Assembly (NCBI RefSeq): GCF_944381005.1
Contig: NZ_CALWJM010000031.1
Coordinates: 1 to 64,000, forward strand
Reading direction: 5' to 3'
Length of the DNA: 64,000 nucleotides
Source: an uncultured Butyricicoccus sp.
GTDB taxonomy: Bacteria > Bacillota > Clostridia > Oscillospirales > Butyricicoccaceae
Part shown: in pieces, positions 9,657 to 17,640 of the stretch
Numbering within the stretch: the first letter of the stretch is position 1
Layout: every line of letters starts with the position of its first letter
Made by a program: the position numbers and the translations under genes
The notes under the pieces: model-generated
The model's input: only the letters and a program-made list of their open reading frames with translations
The model's database searches: none
What the model was told of the DNA's origin: nothing

Positions 9657-10061
9657 TTAGGACTGCTTTTCGAGAGCCGCTTTTTTTTCGGCTTCGGCCT
9701 GTGCTAAAATTCGTTTTACTTGACGGTTGCAGAGCAGATAGCCGACGATTGCGCCGATAAAGCCGGGAATCGAGGTGACTCCGACATCAATGCCCGAAAT
9801 CAGCGTAAACAGTCCGGCTGCAACTAAGCCAGCACCATAGCCGATGAAAACGCCATATACGCATAAGCGGGGCATACCGAACACTTTGTCACAGAAGGGG
9901 GGCGCCTGTTCTTCTTCGGGCATCACTTCTTCTGGTTCTGTCTCTTGGATTTCGGTATCCGATTCGAGCGGGGCAGGGGATAGGGTTTCGGGTGCACCGG
10001 CGGCGGGTGTTTGTTCGGTGGTTTGGGTATCGGTATCTTGATAGGTGGTCTTGTCGTCCAT
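9657..10061 (-). CDS. Small membrane protein with acidic cytoplasmic N-terminus
   Basis: 134 residues, not recognised as a named family. The first ~55 residues are low-complexity and acidic (Thr, Glu, Pro rich). Two hydrophobic segments follow: ~67-90 (YGVFIGYGAGLVAAGLFTLI) and ~94-112 (VTSIPGFIGAIVGYLL). A charged tail ends KRILAQAEAEKKAALEKQS. Reverse-strand ATG is preceded by GGAAAGGATG. It is convergent with the ArsC-like gene and shares its terminator. Probably an integral membrane protein with both ends in the cytoplasm; function unknown. Confidence 0.65.
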   Translation of the reverse strand: MDDKTTYQDTDTQTTEQTPAAGAPETLSPAPLESDTEIQETEPEEVMPEEEQAPPFCDKVFGMPRLCVYGVFIGYGAGLVAAGLFTLISGIDVGVTSIPGFIGAIVGYLLCNRQVKRILAQAEAEKKAALEKQS

Positions 10062-10150
10062 ATGGGTTCATCCTTTCCGAGATTGCCTATATTGTAGCAT
10101 AAAGAAACACAAAAATCACCCATAAAAACGCAGATTTCCAAATGCTAAAA

Positions 10151-10182
10151 CAAACAGCCTGCCAACATTGGCAGGCTGTTTG
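10151..10182 (-). terminator. Intrinsic terminator of the padR-pspC operon
   Basis: Perfect 13-bp inverted repeat CAAACAGCCTGCC / GGCAGGCTGTTTG. Read on the minus strand it is followed by TTTT, which places the end of the minus-strand operon just before the neighbouring gene's promoter region. Confidence 0.8.
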
Positions 10183-10199
10183 CAATCGGAATCGCACCA

Positions 10200-10412
10200 T
10201 CAAGGCTCATCCGGCATGATGATAGCCGCAAGCAGATAAATCCAAATGCCCGAAGTCAAACCGAGCACAGCCAGCACAACCAGTGCAAGGCGGATAAGCG
10301 TGGAATCTACGTTAAAATAGGCGGCAAGACCACCGCACACACCACATAATTTGCGGTCGGTTGCCGAGCGATAAAGCCGTTTTGGGCTTCCGTTGTTCTT
10401 GTCGTTCATCAT
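10200..10412 (-). CDS. PspC-domain membrane protein
   Basis: 70 residues matching the compact PspC domain. LYRSATDRKLCGVCGGLAAYF at ~13-33 is the family signature (R-x-L-x-G-V-C-G-G-L-A-x-Y-F), followed by VDSTLIRLALVV and a hydrophobic stretch to IYLLAAIIMP. In proteobacteria PspC senses envelope stress; in Firmicutes, short PspC proteins are linked with PadR regulators and membrane-stress operons. It is the last gene of a minus-strand operon (padR, DUF1700, small membrane protein, pspC) and lies just upstream of the operon terminator. Likely a cytoplasmic-membrane stress protein. Confidence 0.88.
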   Translation of the reverse strand: MMNDKNNGSPKRLYRSATDRKLCGVCGGLAAYFNVDSTLIRLALVVLAVLGLTSGIWIYLLAAIIMPDEP

Positions 10413-10442
10413 AAGAATACCCCTTTCTGGATAAAGCGAGAA

Positions 10443-10718
10443 TTAGTGGAAAAAGTGGCGCGCATCGTGGAAAGCGTCATCAAACGCGCCGTCTAATGCG
10501 TCATCAATCGTGTCGTCAACCGAGTCCAACACATCATCGACGGTTTGGCGCACCGAACTGCGGTGACCGTCCCAGCCGATGTTGAACGATTCACGCCAAG
10601 GGTGCAGACGGCCACCGTACCAAGACGAGTACACCGTGCCGCCCATTGCAATGCCCACAGCGAACACGATACCGCCGATGATGAGTACCAGCGCGGCAAG
10701 TTTAGCAAGCCATTTCAC
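10443..10718 (-). CDS. Small membrane-anchored acidic protein (DUF4097-like anchor only)
   Basis: Start chosen at a GTG that overlaps the upstream stop as GTGA and has an RBS (GAGGTG) eight bases before it; the first in-frame ATG, 24 bases further upstream, lacks such support. The 91-residue product has one membrane segment (~5-27, LAKLAALVLIIGGIVFAVGIAMGG), a tryptophan-rich stretch (WYGGRLHPWRESFNIGW) and an amphipathic acidic C-terminus (DDVLDSVDDTIDDALDGAF...). The anchor resembles that of DUF4097 proteins, which often follow DUF1700 genes, but the large beta-rich adhesin domain is missing. It may be a truncated relative; function unknown. Confidence 0.6.
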   Translation of the reverse strand: MKWLAKLAALVLIIGGIVFAVGIAMGGTVYSSWYGGRLHPWRESFNIGWDGHRSSVRQTVDDVLDSVDDTIDDALDGAFDDAFHDARHFFH

Positions 10719-11410
10719 CTTGATGCACCTCGTTTCCAGCAATCACGAATTTTTTGAATAGGCCAGCGAATGAGTGCAACCAAGCCGCGCACGATGGGCG
10801 GAACCAATAGGATGCACAATTTGATGACCAGCAAGACCAGCAGCACACCGGCGGCAGCCAGTACCAAGCCCATGCCCAGCGTGGCGAGCGCCGAAGCGGG
10901 CGAAGCCCACAGCGCAAAGGAAAAAGCGATGAGCACACCGCCGCCGAGAACGGCTGCGGCGGGCAGCGCAACCAGCGTTGCGGCGACAGCCAGCACAACC
11001 GCGGCAATACTGGCAATCAGCGCGACAATGACAGCGAACAGTCCGGCAATCAGCGGAATCCCGACCGGGATAGCGAGCAGCACGAGCGCGAGCAAAAGCC
11101 ACGGGTTAATGCCCTTTTTACGGGGCGGAATGGGTTTTCCGTTGTCGTCGAGCGGGATGCCCTCGATAGGTTCCTGTTGTTTGTGTTCGTCAAAATGCGG
11201 TGGACGGCGGCGCGTCATACCGGTATAATCGTTTAGAATGGCTTGCGCGACCTGTTCGGGCGGGCCAAGTTCTTCGATGACCTTGGCGGCGTTTTCATCT
11301 CCGGCATCTAAGAAGTAGTCCTCGTAGTAGCGTATCGCGCTGTTGATTTCCTCGTCGGGCAGAACCTCCAGCGCGGCGCGCAGCGCCTGTAAGTATTCAT
11401 ATGCGTTCAT
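10715..11410 (-). CDS. DUF1700/HAAS-domain membrane protein
   Basis: 231 residues. The N-terminal ~65 residues (MNAYEYLQALRAALEVLP, EEINSAIRYYEDYFLDAG, EELGPPEQVAQAIL) are the HAAS signalling helical bundle of DUF1700 proteins, known to be encoded beside PadR regulators. After a Pro/basic linker (~70-100) come about four hydrophobic segments between ~105 and 215. The gene is translationally coupled on both sides: ATGA with padR upstream and GTGA with the small membrane gene downstream. Role inferred to be membrane signalling or envelope homeostasis under PadR control. Confidence 0.85.
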   Translation of the reverse strand: MNAYEYLQALRAALEVLPDEEINSAIRYYEDYFLDAGDENAAKVIEELGPPEQVAQAILNDYTGMTRRRPPHFDEHKQQEPIEGIPLDDNGKPIPPRKKGINPWLLLALVLLAIPVGIPLIAGLFAVIVALIASIAAVVLAVAATLVALPAAAVLGGGVLIAFSFALWASPASALATLGMGLVLAAAGVLLVLLVIKLCILLVPPIVRGLVALIRWPIQKIRDCWKRGASR

Positions 11411-11724
11411 TTGGATTGCCCCCCAAAAAAGATAGATTCGATGTGGTCACGATAGGTTGCCCAATCGGATAGATATTGTACCAGATGTAGTCGGCCGCAT
11501 GGGGTGATTTTGTAGTATCGCCGCATCCGTCCGTCAACGGCTTGGTCGTAGGTTTCCAAGTCGCCGGCTTTGAGCAGCCGTCGCAAAACGGGGTATAGGG
11601 TGGATTCGGAAACGTCCATCACGGCGCGGATATCCTGCGTAATTTTATAGCCGTAGGTGCCTTCGCGTGCGACGACGGCAAGCACGATGGCATCGAGCAG
11701 GGCGGCGGAAATCGGGAATGACAT
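11407..11724 (-). CDS. PadR-family transcriptional regulator
   Basis: 105 residues from the ATG after AAGGAGGG; a longer reading extends upstream but has no RBS. The winged-helix DNA-binding domain is plain: LDAIVLAVVAREGTYGYKIT, then SESTLYPVLRRLLKAGDLE (the PadR recognition-helix region) and GRMRRYYKITPCGR (wing). It lacks the long C-terminal dimer helix, as in the short PadR-s2 class. It heads the minus-strand envelope operon and overlaps the DUF1700 gene by four bases. A palindrome over its own -10 box (11745-11760) suggests autorepression. Confidence 0.93.
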   Translation of the reverse strand: MSFPISAALLDAIVLAVVAREGTYGYKITQDIRAVMDVSESTLYPVLRRLLKAGDLETYDQAVDGRMRRYYKITPCGRLHLVQYLSDWATYRDHIESIFFGGQSK

Positions 11725-11744
11725 ATGCAACCCTCCTTGTTTTC

Positions 11745-11760
11745 TGTATAATACTATACA
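11745..11760. promoter_or_regulatory. Candidate PadR operator
   Basis: Inverted repeat TGTATA-N4-TATACA. It overlaps the minus-strand -10 hexamer TATAGT (11753-11758) and resembles the AT-rich ATGTAT-type palindromes bound by PadR proteins. Confidence 0.55.
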
Positions 11761-11781
11761 TGATATAATATTGCGCGTCAA
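11753..11781 (-). promoter_or_regulatory. Promoter of the padR operon
   Basis: Minus strand: -35 TTGACG (11776-11781), 17-bp spacer, -10 TATAGT (11753-11758), about 30 bases before the padR start. Confidence 0.75.
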
Positions 11782-11884
11782 GAGGTATCCGCGATTTTAC
11801 AAACCGTTCATATAACTGCCGCAGGGTGCACAAGCGCGAGCCGGGAAGCGCGCCAGTTTTCGGAAGAGTTTTTGTGCAAAGTGT

Positions 11885-11913
11885 TTGTATTTGCCTGCGG
11901 TTTATCGTATAAT
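11885..11913 (+). promoter_or_regulatory. Promoter of the ddl-murI operon
   Basis: -35 TTGTAT (11885-11890), 17-bp spacer, perfect -10 TATAAT (11908-11913), ~40 bases upstream of ddl. Confidence 0.7.
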
Positions 11914-11952
11914 AAATACTGAGTAAATATGTAAAAGAGGGTTTGGAATATT

Positions 11953-13023
11953 ATGTTAAAACTTGCGGTTTTATTCGGCGGCCTGTCGAACGAACACAGC
12001 ATTTCCTGCCTGTCGGCGGCTTCTATCTTGACCAATGCCGACCAAAACAAATATGACCTTGTGCCCGTCGGCATCACGCGCGACGGCCGCTGGTTCCTGT
12101 ATGAGAACGCAGACCCCGAAAAGGTTAAAACCGGGGAATGGGAACAGCAACCCGGCTTGCGTCGGGTGGCACTGTCGCCCGACCGCGAAACACACGGCTT
12201 TTTGCCGCTCGACGGCGGCGAACCCATTCGCATTGATGTATGTTTTCCGGTGCTGCACGGCTTTGGCGGCGAGGATGGCACCATTCAAGGCTTGCTGTCG
12301 CTGGCTGGTATCCCGCTTGTCGGGCCGGGGGTTGCAGCTTCTGCCAATTCGATGGACAAAAGCCTGACCAAAATCATTGTGGATACGACCGGCGTGCGGC
12401 AGGCGGCTTACTACATCGCGCTGCGCCCCGATTATCAAAAGGATGCACAGGCGGTTGCCCGCGCCGCACAGAAGGCACTTTCCGACACCTATCCGATGTT
12501 TGTTAAGCCGTGTTCGTCCGGTTCGTCGGTGGGCGTGGCGCGTGCCGATGATTTTGAAAGCCTGCTGGCAGGGCTGGAAGAAGCCTTCCGCTGGGATACC
12601 AAAGTTTTGGTAGAAGAATTTATCGACGGGCATGAAGTGGAATGTGCCGTACTGGGCAACACTGACCCGATTGCCTCGACCGTGGGCGAAATCGCGCCGA
12701 CCCAGACCTTTTATACCTTTGACGCCAAGTATAACGACGATACTTCGGCATTGTACATCCCGGCGCATATCTCCGAACAGGCGATTGAAACGGTACGGCA
12801 AAACGCGCTGCGCGTTTATACGGCGCTGGGCTGCCGTGGCCTGTCGCGTGTGGACTTTTTCTGCACTTACGACAAGGAAGAAATCGTGTTCAACGAAATC
12901 AACACCATTCCGGGCTTTACCAATATCTCAATGTATCCCAAGCTGTTTGACCACGGAGGGTTATCCTATCCCGCACTGATTGACCGCCTGATTGAGCTTG
13001 CAATGGAGGAAGCGCATGGATAA
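11953..13023 (+). CDS. ddl: D-alanine--D-alanine ligase
   Basis: 356 residues, ATP-grasp enzyme joining two D-Ala for the end of the peptidoglycan peptide; cytoplasmic. Visible motifs: N-terminal LAVLFGGLSNEHSISCLSA (family G-G-x-S-x-E-H-x-x-S), HGFGGEDGTIQGLL at ~98-111, GPGVAASANSMDKSLTK, MFVKPCSSGSSVGVA (ATP-binding loop), VEEFIDGHEVECAVLG and the metal-binding end FNEINTIPGFTNISMYPKLF. The serine-loop tyrosine is not followed by the residues typical of D-Ala-D-Lac ligases as far as I can judge. It overlaps murI by 8 bases, so two D-amino-acid wall enzymes are translated together. Confidence 0.95.
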   Translation: MLKLAVLFGGLSNEHSISCLSAASILTNADQNKYDLVPVGITRDGRWFLYENADPEKVKTGEWEQQPGLRRVALSPDRETHGFLPLDGGEPIRIDVCFPVLHGFGGEDGTIQGLLSLAGIPLVGPGVAASANSMDKSLTKIIVDTTGVRQAAYYIALRPDYQKDAQAVARAAQKALSDTYPMFVKPCSSGSSVGVARADDFESLLAGLEEAFRWDTKVLVEEFIDGHEVECAVLGNTDPIASTVGEIAPTQTFYTFDAKYNDDTSALYIPAHISEQAIETVRQNALRVYTALGCRGLSRVDFFCTYDKEEIVFNEINTIPGFTNISMYPKLFDHGGLSYPALIDRLIELAMEEAHG

Positions 13024-13816
13024 TCGTCCTATCGGCGTGTTTGATTCGGGCGTGGGCGGCCTGACCGCCGTGCGCCGTCTGCATGAGATTTTGCCCAATG
13101 AGGATATTATTTATTTCGGGGATACCGGGCGGGTGCCGTATGGCACGCGCTCGGCCGAAACCATCTTGAAGTATACCCGGCAGGATGTGCGCTTTTTGCG
13201 CAAATTCGACATCAAAGCCATTGTTGTGGCGTGCAACACGGTGTCGGCAACCGCGCTGGACACGGTTGCCGCCGAGACCGATGTGCCCATGATTGGCGTG
13301 GTGTGGCCTGCGTGCTCGGCGGCGCGCCGCGCCACCAAAACCGGCCGGATTGGCGTCATTGGCACACAGGCAACTGTGCGTTCGGGCGTATATGAGCGCA
13401 TGTTGCGCGCGGCTGACCCGTCGCTGTCGGTGTTCATGCAGCCCTGTCCGCTGCTCGTGCCGCTGGCTGAAAATGGCCGCGTGCGACCGGGTGATTTGGT
13501 TGCCGAGACGGTGGTGCGCGAGTATCTCGCGCCGGTCAAGGCGCAGCAGGTGGACACCCTGATTTTGGCTTGCACCCACTATCCATTATTGAGTGAAGTG
13601 ATTGCGGCCGAAATGGGCGAGGGCGTAACGCTGATTGATTCGGGCGCAGTCGCGGCCGAAAGCGTGCGCGGGATGTTGGTGCCCGCCGGTGAGCGGCAGG
13701 GACATACCCGCTATTTTGTGTCGGATGACCCCGAAGGATTCAACGCATTGGCGCCCGGCTTTTTGCATGGGGCGCTGGATTTTCCGGCGGAACAGGTCGA
13801 TATTGATGCGTATTAA
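13016..13816 (+). CDS. murI: Glutamate racemase
   Basis: 266 residues from the ATG inside the ddl end, RBS GGAGGA six bases before. Interconverts L- and D-glutamate for peptidoglycan synthesis through two catalytic cysteines. Both are visible: Cys73 in VVACNTVSATAL and Cys186 in LACTHYPLL. The N-terminal IGVFDSGVGGLTAVRRL carries the conserved Asp, and YFGDTGRVPYGTRS follows. Length and motif spacing are normal. Coupled to ddl by overlap. Confidence 0.96.
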   Translation: MDNRPIGVFDSGVGGLTAVRRLHEILPNEDIIYFGDTGRVPYGTRSAETILKYTRQDVRFLRKFDIKAIVVACNTVSATALDTVAAETDVPMIGVVWPACSAARRATKTGRIGVIGTQATVRSGVYERMLRAADPSLSVFMQPCPLLVPLAENGRVRPGDLVAETVVREYLAPVKAQQVDTLILACTHYPLLSEVIAAEMGEGVTLIDSGAVAAESVRGMLVPAGERQGHTRYFVSDDPEGFNALAPGFLHGALDFPAEQVDIDAY

Positions 13817-13908
13817 CTTGTTTTTTCGGACTGCAAGACCGTTCGACACTTTTTTGCATGGCTGACGACAAGCCATGCCCGGAAAGAATTGAGAGAGAGG
13901 CGACAACC

Positions 13909-14352
13909 ATGGAAAATATCAAGAAAGACGTTTGGCTGTCCATCCATTCGACCCAGCATTTTGCAGGCTGCGAGGAAGAAGAAATCAATCTGGTGACACA
14001 GGCGCGGTTGTATCGCCGCAACGGGAAGTATTATATTGCCTACGACGAGAGCGAGCTGACCGGACTGGAGGGCACCCGCACCACCCTGAAACTGGATGGC
14101 AAGACCGTTTCGCTCATTCGCACCGGCGCTTGTCCGTCCGAGATGTTGTTTTTGGAAAACCAGCGCCATGTCGGGCTGTATCAGACCCCATTCGGGATGT
14201 CCACCATCTCCACCCATACCTCACGCATTGACAATACGATTGCCGAGGATGGGGGCGCGCTGGTCATCGACTATACGATTGAGGTTGACCAGAATCTTGC
14301 CGGACATCACCGGTTTGAAATGACGGTTGCCACACAGCCGTTTGTTCAGTAA
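13909..14352 (+). CDS. DUF1934 (YwiB-like) beta-barrel protein
   Basis: Start set at ATG 13909 after GAGAGAGAGG; this gives a 147-residue protein beginning MENIKKDVWLSIHSTQ. The sequence matches the YwiB/DUF1934 family: Q-x-x-x-G-C-x-x-x-x-I-N-L-V-T, YYIAYDESELTGLEGTRTTLKL, and C-terminal GGALVIDYTIEVD. Family members are small calycin-like barrels of unknown function encoded next to argS, which is exactly the case here (46-bp gap). The association may reflect shared regulation only. Confidence 0.85.
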   Translation: MENIKKDVWLSIHSTQHFAGCEEEEINLVTQARLYRRNGKYYIAYDESELTGLEGTRTTLKLDGKTVSLIRTGACPSEMLFLENQRHVGLYQTPFGMSTISTHTSRIDNTIAEDGGALVIDYTIEVDQNLAGHHRFEMTVATQPFVQ

Positions 14353-14397
14353 ATACAGTTTGTGATTAGAAGTTAAAATATTACGGAGAGTGAATAT

Positions 14398-16092
14398 ATG
14401 AATCTGTTAGAGAACGCGCGCAAAGCTGCCGCACAAGTGGTGCAGGCGGCGTATGAAAAAGCCGTAGCTGCGGGCACGCTGCCCCAGGCGGAACTGCCGC
14501 CGGTTGCGGTCGAAATCCCGAAAGACGCATCCAACGGCGACTGGGCTTCGACCTTTGCCATGCAGTGCGCAAAGCCGCTGCGCATGGCACCGCGCAAGAT
14601 TGCCGAAGCAATTGTGGACAATCTTTCGCTGGAGGGCACCTGTTTTGAAAAAATCGAGATTGCAGGCCCCGGCTTTTTGAATTTCACCCTGAATACCGCA
14701 TGGTATCAAGATGCCGTGCGCGCGGTCGAGACATGCGGCGCCGATTATGGCCGCACCAAGACCGACAAGCCCGAAAAAATCATGGTCGAGTTTGTTTCAG
14801 CCAACCCGACCGGCCCGATGCACATGGGCAACGCACGCGGCGGCGTGCTGGGCGACTGTCTGGCAGAAGTGCTCGACTGGGCAGGCCATGACGTGACCCG
14901 TGAATTTTACATCAATGACGCGGGCAATCAGGTGGACAAGTTTGCGCACTCGGTTGAGGGACGCTATATTCAGGAACTCAAAGGCGAAGATGCGATTGAA
15001 TTTGACCCGTCGTGGTATCAGGGCGCAGACATCCGCGAATTGGCGCATCAGTTGGTTGAACTGCACGGCGACAAGCTGCTGGACATGAGCGAGGAGGAGC
15101 GCTTCAACGCGATTGTCGGCTATGGCTTGCCGCACAACATTGAAAAGATGCAGAAGGACTTAGAGCGCTACAAGATTCATTATGACGTGTGGTTCCGCGA
15201 GTCCACCCTGCACGAATCGGGCGCTGTGGCACAGACCGTGCAGATGTTGGTGGATGCGGGCGTGACCTACGAGCAGGACGGCGCACTGTGGCTGCGCTCG
15301 ACCGCGTTCGGTGCCGATAAGGACGACGTATTGCGCCGCGCCAACGGATTTTACACCTATTTTGCCGCCGATATCGCTTACCATCGCAATAAGTTTGAAA
15401 CCCGTGGCTTTGACCGCGTTATCAACATTTGGGGCGCAGACCACCACGGTCATGTTGCCCGCCTCCAGCGCGCACTGGATGCCATCGGCTTGGACGGCTC
15501 GCACCGTCTGGAAGTCGTGCTCATGCAGCTTGTGCGCATGATGCAGGGCGGTGAAGTGGTGCGCATGTCCAAGCGTACCGGCAAAAGCCTGACCCTGTCC
15601 GACCTGCTCGACGAAATTCCGGTCGATGCAGCGCGCTTTTTCTTCAATTCGCGTGCGGCAGAAACCCAGATGGAATTTGATTTAGACCTTGCGGTTAAGC
15701 AGGACTCGGAAAACCCGCTGTATTATGTACAGTACGCACACGCGCGTATCTGTTCGGTACTGCGCAATGCGGCAGAAAACGGCGTGAAGGTACCGGCGGC
15801 AGGTGAAACCGACCTGACCGTATTGACCCATGAAGATGAAAAGGCGCTGATTAAGGCAATTGCCCAGCTGCCGGAGGAGATTGTGGAGGCGGCAGCGTCC
15901 CGCGACCCATCCAAGCTCAACAAGTACGGCGTACAGCTTGCGGCGCAGTTCCACCGCTTCTATAATGCTTGCCGTGTGATGGATGCCGAACCGGCATTGC
16001 GCGATGCGCGCCTGTGCCTGTGTCAGGCAACCGTGCAGACCGTGCGCAACGTGCTGCACATCATCGGCGTAGATGCACCGGAGAAGATGTAA
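14398..16092 (+). CDS. argS: Arginyl-tRNA synthetase
   Basis: 564 residues, class I aminoacyl-tRNA synthetase charging tRNA-Arg. The N-terminal Add-1 domain (~1-110) recognises the tRNA D-loop. The HIGH-type motif is PTGPMHMGNARGG (His142), and the KMSKS-like motif is VRMSKRTGKSLTL near 388. The C-terminal anticodon-binding helices include YYVQYAHARICSVLRNA and HRFYNACRVMDAEPALRDARL. Length is typical for the bacterial enzyme. RBS GGAGAGTGA precedes the ATG. Confidence 0.97.
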   Translation: MNLLENARKAAAQVVQAAYEKAVAAGTLPQAELPPVAVEIPKDASNGDWASTFAMQCAKPLRMAPRKIAEAIVDNLSLEGTCFEKIEIAGPGFLNFTLNTAWYQDAVRAVETCGADYGRTKTDKPEKIMVEFVSANPTGPMHMGNARGGVLGDCLAEVLDWAGHDVTREFYINDAGNQVDKFAHSVEGRYIQELKGEDAIEFDPSWYQGADIRELAHQLVELHGDKLLDMSEEERFNAIVGYGLPHNIEKMQKDLERYKIHYDVWFRESTLHESGAVAQTVQMLVDAGVTYEQDGALWLRSTAFGADKDDVLRRANGFYTYFAADIAYHRNKFETRGFDRVINIWGADHHGHVARLQRALDAIGLDGSHRLEVVLMQLVRMMQGGEVVRMSKRTGKSLTLSDLLDEIPVDAARFFFNSRAAETQMEFDLDLAVKQDSENPLYYVQYAHARICSVLRNAAENGVKVPAAGETDLTVLTHEDEKALIKAIAQLPEEIVEAAASRDPSKLNKYGVQLAAQFHRFYNACRVMDAEPALRDARLCLCQATVQTVRNVLHIIGVDAPEKM

Positions 16093-16146
16093 ACCGGCGC
16101 AATTCGACGCAGTATTTTTTATCCGTTTCCGCGAAAGGAGTTTGGT

Positions 16147-17622
16147 TTGAAGAAAATCGTGCAAAAGTGCCTGGCGATTGTGCTTTGCCTGTCGGTTTTG
16201 TCCGGACAGGCGCTGGCGTTGTCTGCCGCCGACCGATTCCGCCGTGCGGCGCAGATTATCAACACACGCGGTCTGATTGCCGAGCAGTCCCCCATTGCCC
16301 AGACCACCATCGAGGAAGACGCGGCTTACCTGGAAGAAAACCCGGATGCCCTGTCCAATATTTTGAATGACATTTTGAGCGGCATGGATACCCATTCGAT
16401 GTACCTGACCGCCGCCGAATATCAGGCGGGATTTTCCACGCTGTCGGGATATGCGGGCATTGGCATTGCCATCCGGGAGCAGGACGAAGGCATTATTATA
16501 CAGCAGGTGGTCAAACATTCGCCTGCCGCCAGTGCGGGCTTGCAGGTGGGTGACCGTCTGCTGACCGTGGACGGACAGGACGTGTCTACGCTGCCGCTGG
16601 AAAAAGTGGGCGAGCTGTTGCAGGGAAAAGCGGGCAGCACGGTGCGCCTGAGCGTGCGCCGGGATGACCAAACGCTGTCGTTTACGCTGATACGCGAGAC
16701 GATTTTAGAGGAAAACGTGTCGGCGCGGCAGGCCGCGCCCGGCGTGGAGTATATTGCAATCAGTGCGTTTTCGTCCATGAATGATGCCGAGGATTTTGAA
16801 GAAATCTGGCAACAACTGGACGAAAAGCAGACCAAAGCGGTCATTCTTGACCTGCGCGACAACGGCGGCGGTATGATTGACGCGGCGTTTGCCATGCTCG
16901 ATTTGATGCTGGAGGATGCAGACAAAATGGCAACCATGCACTACCGTTCTGACCAAGGGGGCGACCAGCCCTATTACGCATCGGGCGGCGGGCTGCCGCT
17001 CAACAATATCACCGTGCTGGTCAACGGCAACACGGCTTCGGCGGCAGAGCTGATGGCGGGCGTGCTGCACGAGGTTGGCGGCGCGACGCTTATCGGGACA
17101 AAGACCTACGGAAAAGGGCAGGGGCAGTATCATTTACAACTGGATGGAGATTATCTGGTGTTGACCTGTCTGGAAATGCAGTTACCGCAGTCGGGCTGCT
17201 GGGAAGGCGAGGGGCTGAAACCGGATAAGGAAGTACACACCCTGCGCACCATTCGCGGCTATCTCAATCAGGCGGCACCGCTCGACCTGACACAGCCGGT
17301 CTATTATGGCCAGCAAAGTGAGCAGGTGCGCGCGGTATGCCAGCGCCTGCACGCGCTGGGCTATCTGGCCGAGCCGACCGACATATTGAACACGACCGCA
17401 TTGGGCGCGCTGCGCCGGTTTCAGGTAGATGCCGGACTGGAAACCCAAGTGGGCGCGGGGGAACAGACCTTGCGTGCACTTGAACTGGCGTGCCAGAATG
17501 CGGCAGAACGCGGTTTGATGATTGACGATGTATATTATGAAGCGCTGGCACAGTGCCGCGCAGCGGCAGAAAAGCCTTTGCGCTATACGCCGCAGGCGGA
17601 CGGAAGCTGGCGTGCCGCCTGA
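16147..17622 (+). CDS. S41 C-terminal-processing protease with PDZ and peptidoglycan-binding-like domains
   Basis: 491 residues with a TTG start six bases after GAAAGGAG; no better start is available. A signal peptide (KKIVQKCLAIVLCLSVLSGQALA) exports it. The PDZ domain spans ~102-175 (YAGIGIAIREQDEG...VGDRLLTVDG). The S41 core follows, with LDLRDNGGGMIDAA, nucleophile Ser298 in GNTASAAELM and Lys323 in TYGKGQGQ, the normal Ser/Lys spacing of CtpA/Prc enzymes. The C-terminal ~85 residues (VRAVCQRLHALGYL ... ALGALRRFQVDAGL) look like a peptidoglycan-binding module, as in Bacillus CtpB relatives. Likely cleaves extracytoplasmic proteins near the wall. Confidence 0.92.
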   Translation: MKKIVQKCLAIVLCLSVLSGQALALSAADRFRRAAQIINTRGLIAEQSPIAQTTIEEDAAYLEENPDALSNILNDILSGMDTHSMYLTAAEYQAGFSTLSGYAGIGIAIREQDEGIIIQQVVKHSPAASAGLQVGDRLLTVDGQDVSTLPLEKVGELLQGKAGSTVRLSVRRDDQTLSFTLIRETILEENVSARQAAPGVEYIAISAFSSMNDAEDFEEIWQQLDEKQTKAVILDLRDNGGGMIDAAFAMLDLMLEDADKMATMHYRSDQGGDQPYYASGGGLPLNNITVLVNGNTASAAELMAGVLHEVGGATLIGTKTYGKGQGQYHLQLDGDYLVLTCLEMQLPQSGCWEGEGLKPDKEVHTLRTIRGYLNQAAPLDLTQPVYYGQQSEQVRAVCQRLHALGYLAEPTDILNTTALGALRRFQVDAGLETQVGAGEQTLRALELACQNAAERGLMIDDVYYEALAQCRAAAEKPLRYTPQADGSWRAA

Positions 17623-17640
17623 CCAGGCAAGGAGGAAAAA

